DNA of 64,000 nucleotides, from NCBI GenBank assembly GCA_910574255.1, contig CAJTAK010000001.1, positions 395,779-459,778 on the forward strand. Reading direction: 5' to 3'. Numbering within the stretch: the first letter of the stretch is position 1; every line of letters begins with the position of its first letter. Shown piece by piece: positions 61,167 to 64,000 of the stretch. The notes under the pieces are model-generated. The model did not search any database, was not told the DNA's origin, and worked only from the letters and a program-made list of their open reading frames with translations. The position numbers were made by a program, and so were the translations under genes. Source of the stretch: Clostridia bacterium. Its GTDB lineage: Bacteria > Bacillota > Clostridia > Lachnospirales > Lachnospiraceae.

Positions 61167-62723
61167 ATGGATATCTTACAACTGATTCTGTCAATTTTAC
61201 CGCCGATTATCGCAATCGGGCTGGCGCTGATTACCAAAGAGGTGATTTCCTCTCTGCTGATTGGAATTCTTGCAGGAACCCTGATTTACAGCCAGGGCAA
61301 TGTGGTCGGCATGGTAACCGCCACATTTGAACTGATGGGAAATAAGATTGGCGACAATGTGAACATTTTGATTTTCCTGGGACTTCTCGGTGCGCTGGTT
61401 GTGATTGTGACCCGTGCCGGCGGTTCCGCAGCCTATGGGGAGTGGGCTTCCAGAAAGCTTACCACCAGACGGGGAGCGGCTCTTGCTACCAGCGCTCTTG
61501 GCTGCCTGATTTTTATTGATGACTATTTCAACTGTCTGTCCGTGGGAACGGTTATGCGTCCGGTGACGGATAAGCACCGCATCTCCAGAGCGAAGCTGGC
61601 GTATCTTCTGGACGCTACCGCAGCGCCTATCTGCATTATTGCGCCGGTGTCAAGCTGGGGCGCTTCCGTGGCCTCCTATATGGCGGACGCTACCGGGCTA
61701 AACGGAATGACGACCTTCGTGAAGACTATTCCCTATAACTTTTACGCTATTTTAACCATTATTATGATTCTGGTTGTCTGCCTGACCAAGCTGAATTACG
61801 GTCCCATGGCAAAGTTTGAGAAAAATGCCATTGAGAAGGGCGACCTGTTTACCCATACGGAAAATGTGGTAACGGATGATTTCGGGGGCAACAATGGAGG
61901 AAAGGCATTAAAGGGAAAAGTGTATGATTTGGTAATTCCTATTCTGGCCCTGATTGTCTGTACGGTCATTGCCATGGTTTATACAGGCGGCGGCTTCTCC
62001 GGTACGCCTTTCCTGTCTTCCTTTGGCGAATGCGATTCTTCCTTTTCATTGGTTCTTGGAAGCTTTCTGGGGCTGGTAGTAACCTTTATTCTGTATATTC
62101 CAAGAAAGGTTCTGAGTTTTGTAGACTTTATGGGTGGTATTACGGAAGGCATTAAGTCCATGGTTCCGGCATTTACCATTCTGATTCTTGCCTGGACCAT
62201 CGGCGGTGTGTGCAGTTCCGATTACCTGAATACGGGAGAGCTGGTAGGCAATGCGATTTCCAACTCCGCATTTCCGACGTTCCTGCTGCCGGCAGTGATT
62301 ATGGTTGTGGCTGCTTTCCTTGGTTTCTCAACAGGAACCTCCTGGGGAACCATGGCAATCCTGATTCCCATTGGCGCAGCCATTGCAAGTGCGCCCCAGA
62401 CACAGCATCTGCTTCTGCCTATTTTTGGGTGTACCTTAGGCGGAGCGGTTTACGGAGACCACGTATCTCCCATTTCCGATACAACCATTCTGTCCTCTAC
62501 GGGAGCAGGCTGTAACCATCTGGATCATGTATCCTCTCAGATGTATTATGCATCTACCGTTTTGGTATGCTGTCTGGTTGGCCATGTGCTGATGGGGCTT
62601 ATGGGCGGCAGTATGGTGGTGCCGCTGATTGTGTCGGTTGCTCTTCTTCTGGCAGCGCTGTTCGTGCTGAATCGTGTGCAGAGTAAGAAGGACAGTATTG
62701 ATTATTCTCAGGTGAAGTTTTAA
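61167..62723 (+). CDS. NhaC-type Na+/H+ antiporter family transporter
   Basis: A 518-residue membrane protein with about eleven transmembrane helices. The start MDILQLILSILPP is chosen because AGGAGGG lies 9 bases upstream; the in-frame Met at 61113 has no site. Family features include the acidic FIDDYFNCLSVGTVMRP near residue 117, the FSTGTSWGTMAILIP segment near 390 and GDHVSPISDTTILSSTGAGC near 430, all typical of the NhaC superfamily. Some members are amino acid antiporters or exchange malate and lactate, so the substrate is not certain. Confidence 0.85.
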   Translation: MDILQLILSILPPIIAIGLALITKEVISSLLIGILAGTLIYSQGNVVGMVTATFELMGNKIGDNVNILIFLGLLGALVVIVTRAGGSAAYGEWASRKLTTRRGAALATSALGCLIFIDDYFNCLSVGTVMRPVTDKHRISRAKLAYLLDATAAPICIIAPVSSWGASVASYMADATGLNGMTTFVKTIPYNFYAILTIIMILVVCLTKLNYGPMAKFEKNAIEKGDLFTHTENVVTDDFGGNNGGKALKGKVYDLVIPILALIVCTVIAMVYTGGGFSGTPFLSSFGECDSSFSLVLGSFLGLVVTFILYIPRKVLSFVDFMGGITEGIKSMVPAFTILILAWTIGGVCSSDYLNTGELVGNAISNSAFPTFLLPAVIMVVAAFLGFSTGTSWGTMAILIPIGAAIASAPQTQHLLLPIFGCTLGGAVYGDHVSPISDTTILSSTGAGCNHLDHVSSQMYYASTVLVCCLVGHVLMGLMGGSMVVPLIVSVALLLAALFVLNRVQSKKDSIDYSQVKF

Positions 62724-62789
62724 TGGGAAAGCCTATGGGGAATCCATGAAAATTCCCTGGGCGTTAAATAAGATTACCGTATGAGAAGG

Positions 62790-62823
62790 ATTACCGCTTA
62801 CCGGTGTTTCGGTGGGCGGTAAT
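62790..62823 (+). terminator. Hairpin between the antiporter gene and era
   Basis: ATTACCGC and GCGGTAAT, with an inner ACCG/CGGT stem, make a 34-base hairpin. The following TTGTTCC is only weakly T-rich, so termination is uncertain. Confidence 0.4.
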
Positions 62824-62871
62824 TGTTCCATAGATGGTATCCTTTGGGAATTGTGTCAGAAGGAGGAAAGG

Positions 62872-63783
62872 ATGAAGACAGACAATAAATCAGGCTTTGC
62901 CACGCTCATGGGCAGGCCGAATGTAGGAAAATCGACCCTGATGAATCAGCTGATTGGTCAGAAGATTGCCATTACCTCCCATAAGCCTCAGACAACTCGG
63001 AACCGGATCCAGACCGTGTACACCTGTGAGGCAGGGCAGATTGTCTTTGTTGATACGCCTGGTATTCATAAAGCGAAGAATAAGCTGGGAGAATATATGG
63101 TTCATGTGGCGGAGCGGACGCTTAAGGAGGTGGATGTGATCCTCTGGCTTGTGGAACCCTCGGATTTTATCGGGGCAGGGGATCGGCATATTGCGGATCA
63201 GCTTAAGAAAGTCACGACACCGGTCATTTTGGTTATTAACAAGATTGATAAAGTGAAGAAGGAAGAGCTGCTGCCCTTTATTGATGCTTACCGGAAGATT
63301 TATGATTTTCATGAAATTGTGCCGGTATCGGCCCTTAAGGGGGATAATACGGAGGTACTGATTGAGCAGATTTTTAAGTATTTGCCCTATGGTCCAAGCT
63401 TTTATGATGAGGATACCATAACGGATCAGCCCATGCGCCAGATTGTGGCGGAGCTGATTCGGGAAAAGGCCCTTCGCTGTCTGGATGAAGAGATACCTCA
63501 TGGAATAGCGGTTTCTATTGAGAGTATGAAGACACGTTCCGGTGGTAAGGTGACGGATATTGAGGCTACTATTATCTGTGAAAAGGATTCTCACAAGGGG
63601 ATTATCATCGGAAAGCAGGGAGCCATGCTGAAAAAGATTGGAAGCGCCGCCCGGTATGAGATTGAGGAGCAGTTGGAGGGCAAGGTGAACCTGCAGCTCT
63701 GGGTGAAGGTTAAGAAGGATTGGCGGGACAGTGATTTTCTGATAAAGAATTTTGGATATAATAAGAAAGAGCTGGAAGGCTAG
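62872..63783 (+). CDS. era: GTPase Era
   Basis: A 303-residue essential GTPase for 16S rRNA maturation and 30S assembly. G1 is GRPNVGKSTLMNQ near residues 14-26, G3 VDTPGIHKAKN near 61, and G4 VINKIDKV near 120. The C-terminal KH domain shows KGIIIGKQGAMLKKIG near 243. The ATG follows AGGAGG by 6 bases; the longer in-frame start at 62812 is rejected. The TAG stop codon is part of the left arm of a 23-base inverted repeat (63779-63947). recO appears to follow. Confidence 0.96.
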   Translation: MKTDNKSGFATLMGRPNVGKSTLMNQLIGQKIAITSHKPQTTRNRIQTVYTCEAGQIVFVDTPGIHKAKNKLGEYMVHVAERTLKEVDVILWLVEPSDFIGAGDRHIADQLKKVTTPVILVINKIDKVKKEELLPFIDAYRKIYDFHEIVPVSALKGDNTEVLIEQIFKYLPYGPSFYDEDTITDQPMRQIVAELIREKALRCLDEEIPHGIAVSIESMKTRSGGKVTDIEATIICEKDSHKGIIIGKQGAMLKKIGSAARYEIEEQLEGKVNLQLWVKVKKDWRDSDFLIKNFGYNKKELEG

Positions 63784-63947
63784 TACAACGAATATTAAGT
63801 TATTGGCAGTTTGACTTGCCTATTTTCCTGATAGCACTACTCCCCAAGCCTCGCCGCAGCCACCGCTGCGATTGCGTTTGTGAAGCAGCACTCTCAGAAA
63901 AATATTCTGCGTCAAGCTATCCAAAACTTAATTTTCGTTGTACTAGC
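63779..63947. repeat. Long imperfect palindrome (MITE-like) between era and recO
   Basis: Left arm GCTAGTACAACGAATATTAA and right arm complement GCTAGTACAACGAAAATTAA match over 23 bases with one mismatch. The next 35 or so bases inside each arm are also related (TTGAC..TATTTT..CTGA pattern). The centre is GC-rich. There is no reading frame. The era stop codon lies within the left arm. Confidence 0.75.
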
Positions 63948-63976
63948 GAAAAAGGCATAAAATAAAGGTTTTTTAA

Positions 63977-64000
63977 ATGCATACCAAGGGACAGATTTTG
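63977..64000 (+). CDS. recO: Start of probable recO (DNA repair protein), truncated by the window edge
   Basis: An ATG 8 bases after AAAGG begins MHTKGQIL and runs off the window. Only eight codons are visible, so the identity is inferred from position: recO commonly follows era in Lachnospiraceae, and its N terminus is a short lead-in to a TGxVL strand. Nothing here excludes another gene. Confidence 0.4.

Overview
The window looks like a chromosomal segment of a Firmicutes gut anaerobe, most likely Lachnospiraceae (Clostridium cluster XIVa). This rests on inference from the gene families: a cysteine T-box ahead of cysE-cysS-mrnC-rlmB-sigH, a CIRCE/HrcA heat-shock regulon, pyruvate:ferredoxin oxidoreductase, DUF4358 and DUF5721-type proteins, and many AGGAGG ribosome binding sites. 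No rRNA, tRNA or CRISPR array was seen. Most of the window is conserved housekeeping DNA. The unusual material is in the intergenic gaps and in one six-gene accessory operon.

Layout. 1-5 kb: the start of htpG (minus strand) with a perfect CIRCE, then an envelope O-acetylation cassette (SGNH, DUF4358, MBOAT, DHHW). 5-11 kb: Cys T-box, cysE-cysS-mrnC-rlmB, sigH and a VanZ/D,D-carboxypeptidase fusion. 11-19.7 kb: HtrA-type protease, lepA, hemW, a HAD hydrolase, and a MoxR ATPase/VWA pair. 19.7-23.6 kb: two paralogous 75-residue proteins, a PAP2 phosphatase, flotillin and a membrane-anchored protein. 23.7-32 kb: clpB (minus) facing hrcA-grpE-dnaK-dnaJ. 32-35.5 kb: an accessory patch with an 11/15-residue-repeat coiled-coil protein, a nuclease remnant and a complete but frameshifted IS4-type insertion sequence with an 8-bp target duplication. 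35.6-44.1 kb: nifJ (PFOR), aldo/keto reductase, a MITE-like element, a DeoR regulator, rhaB and a PRTase. 44.3-50.3 kb: an IbrA/IbrB-like pair in one overlapping operon with a Ca-loop secreted protein, a response regulator, a histidine kinase and a membrane-anchored protein. 50.6-64 kb: an amidase/deacetylase fusion, yicC-gmk-rpoZ, nagB, ptsI-ptsH, an M16 peptidase, an NhaC antiporter, era and the first codons of recO.

The most interesting non-coding signal is two families of hairpin repeats. Family 1 is 125 bp with three copies (15846, 16018, and 26311 in reverse). Family 2 is about 104-106 bp with five copies (two at 19703, one at 40739, two at 41662). In both, the base-paired arms differ between copies in a compensatory way, and the elements end exactly at the Shine-Dalgarno sequence of the downstream gene. 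They therefore sit in 5' leaders (HAD hydrolase, clpB, a small protein, deoR-type regulator, rhaB) and are candidates for cis-acting RNAs or a mobile hairpin that targets ribosome binding sites. The clpB leader also contains an intrinsic-terminator-like hairpin, and the ptsI leader contains a duplicated set of hairpins.

How the genes work together: HrcA probably controls both hrcA-grpE-dnaK and htpG through CIRCE; cysteine tRNA charging controls cysE/cysS; EI/HPr energise sugar uptake, but the HPr has Arg in place of the regulatory Ser46. All functional statements come from motif reading and gene order; no database search was possible.
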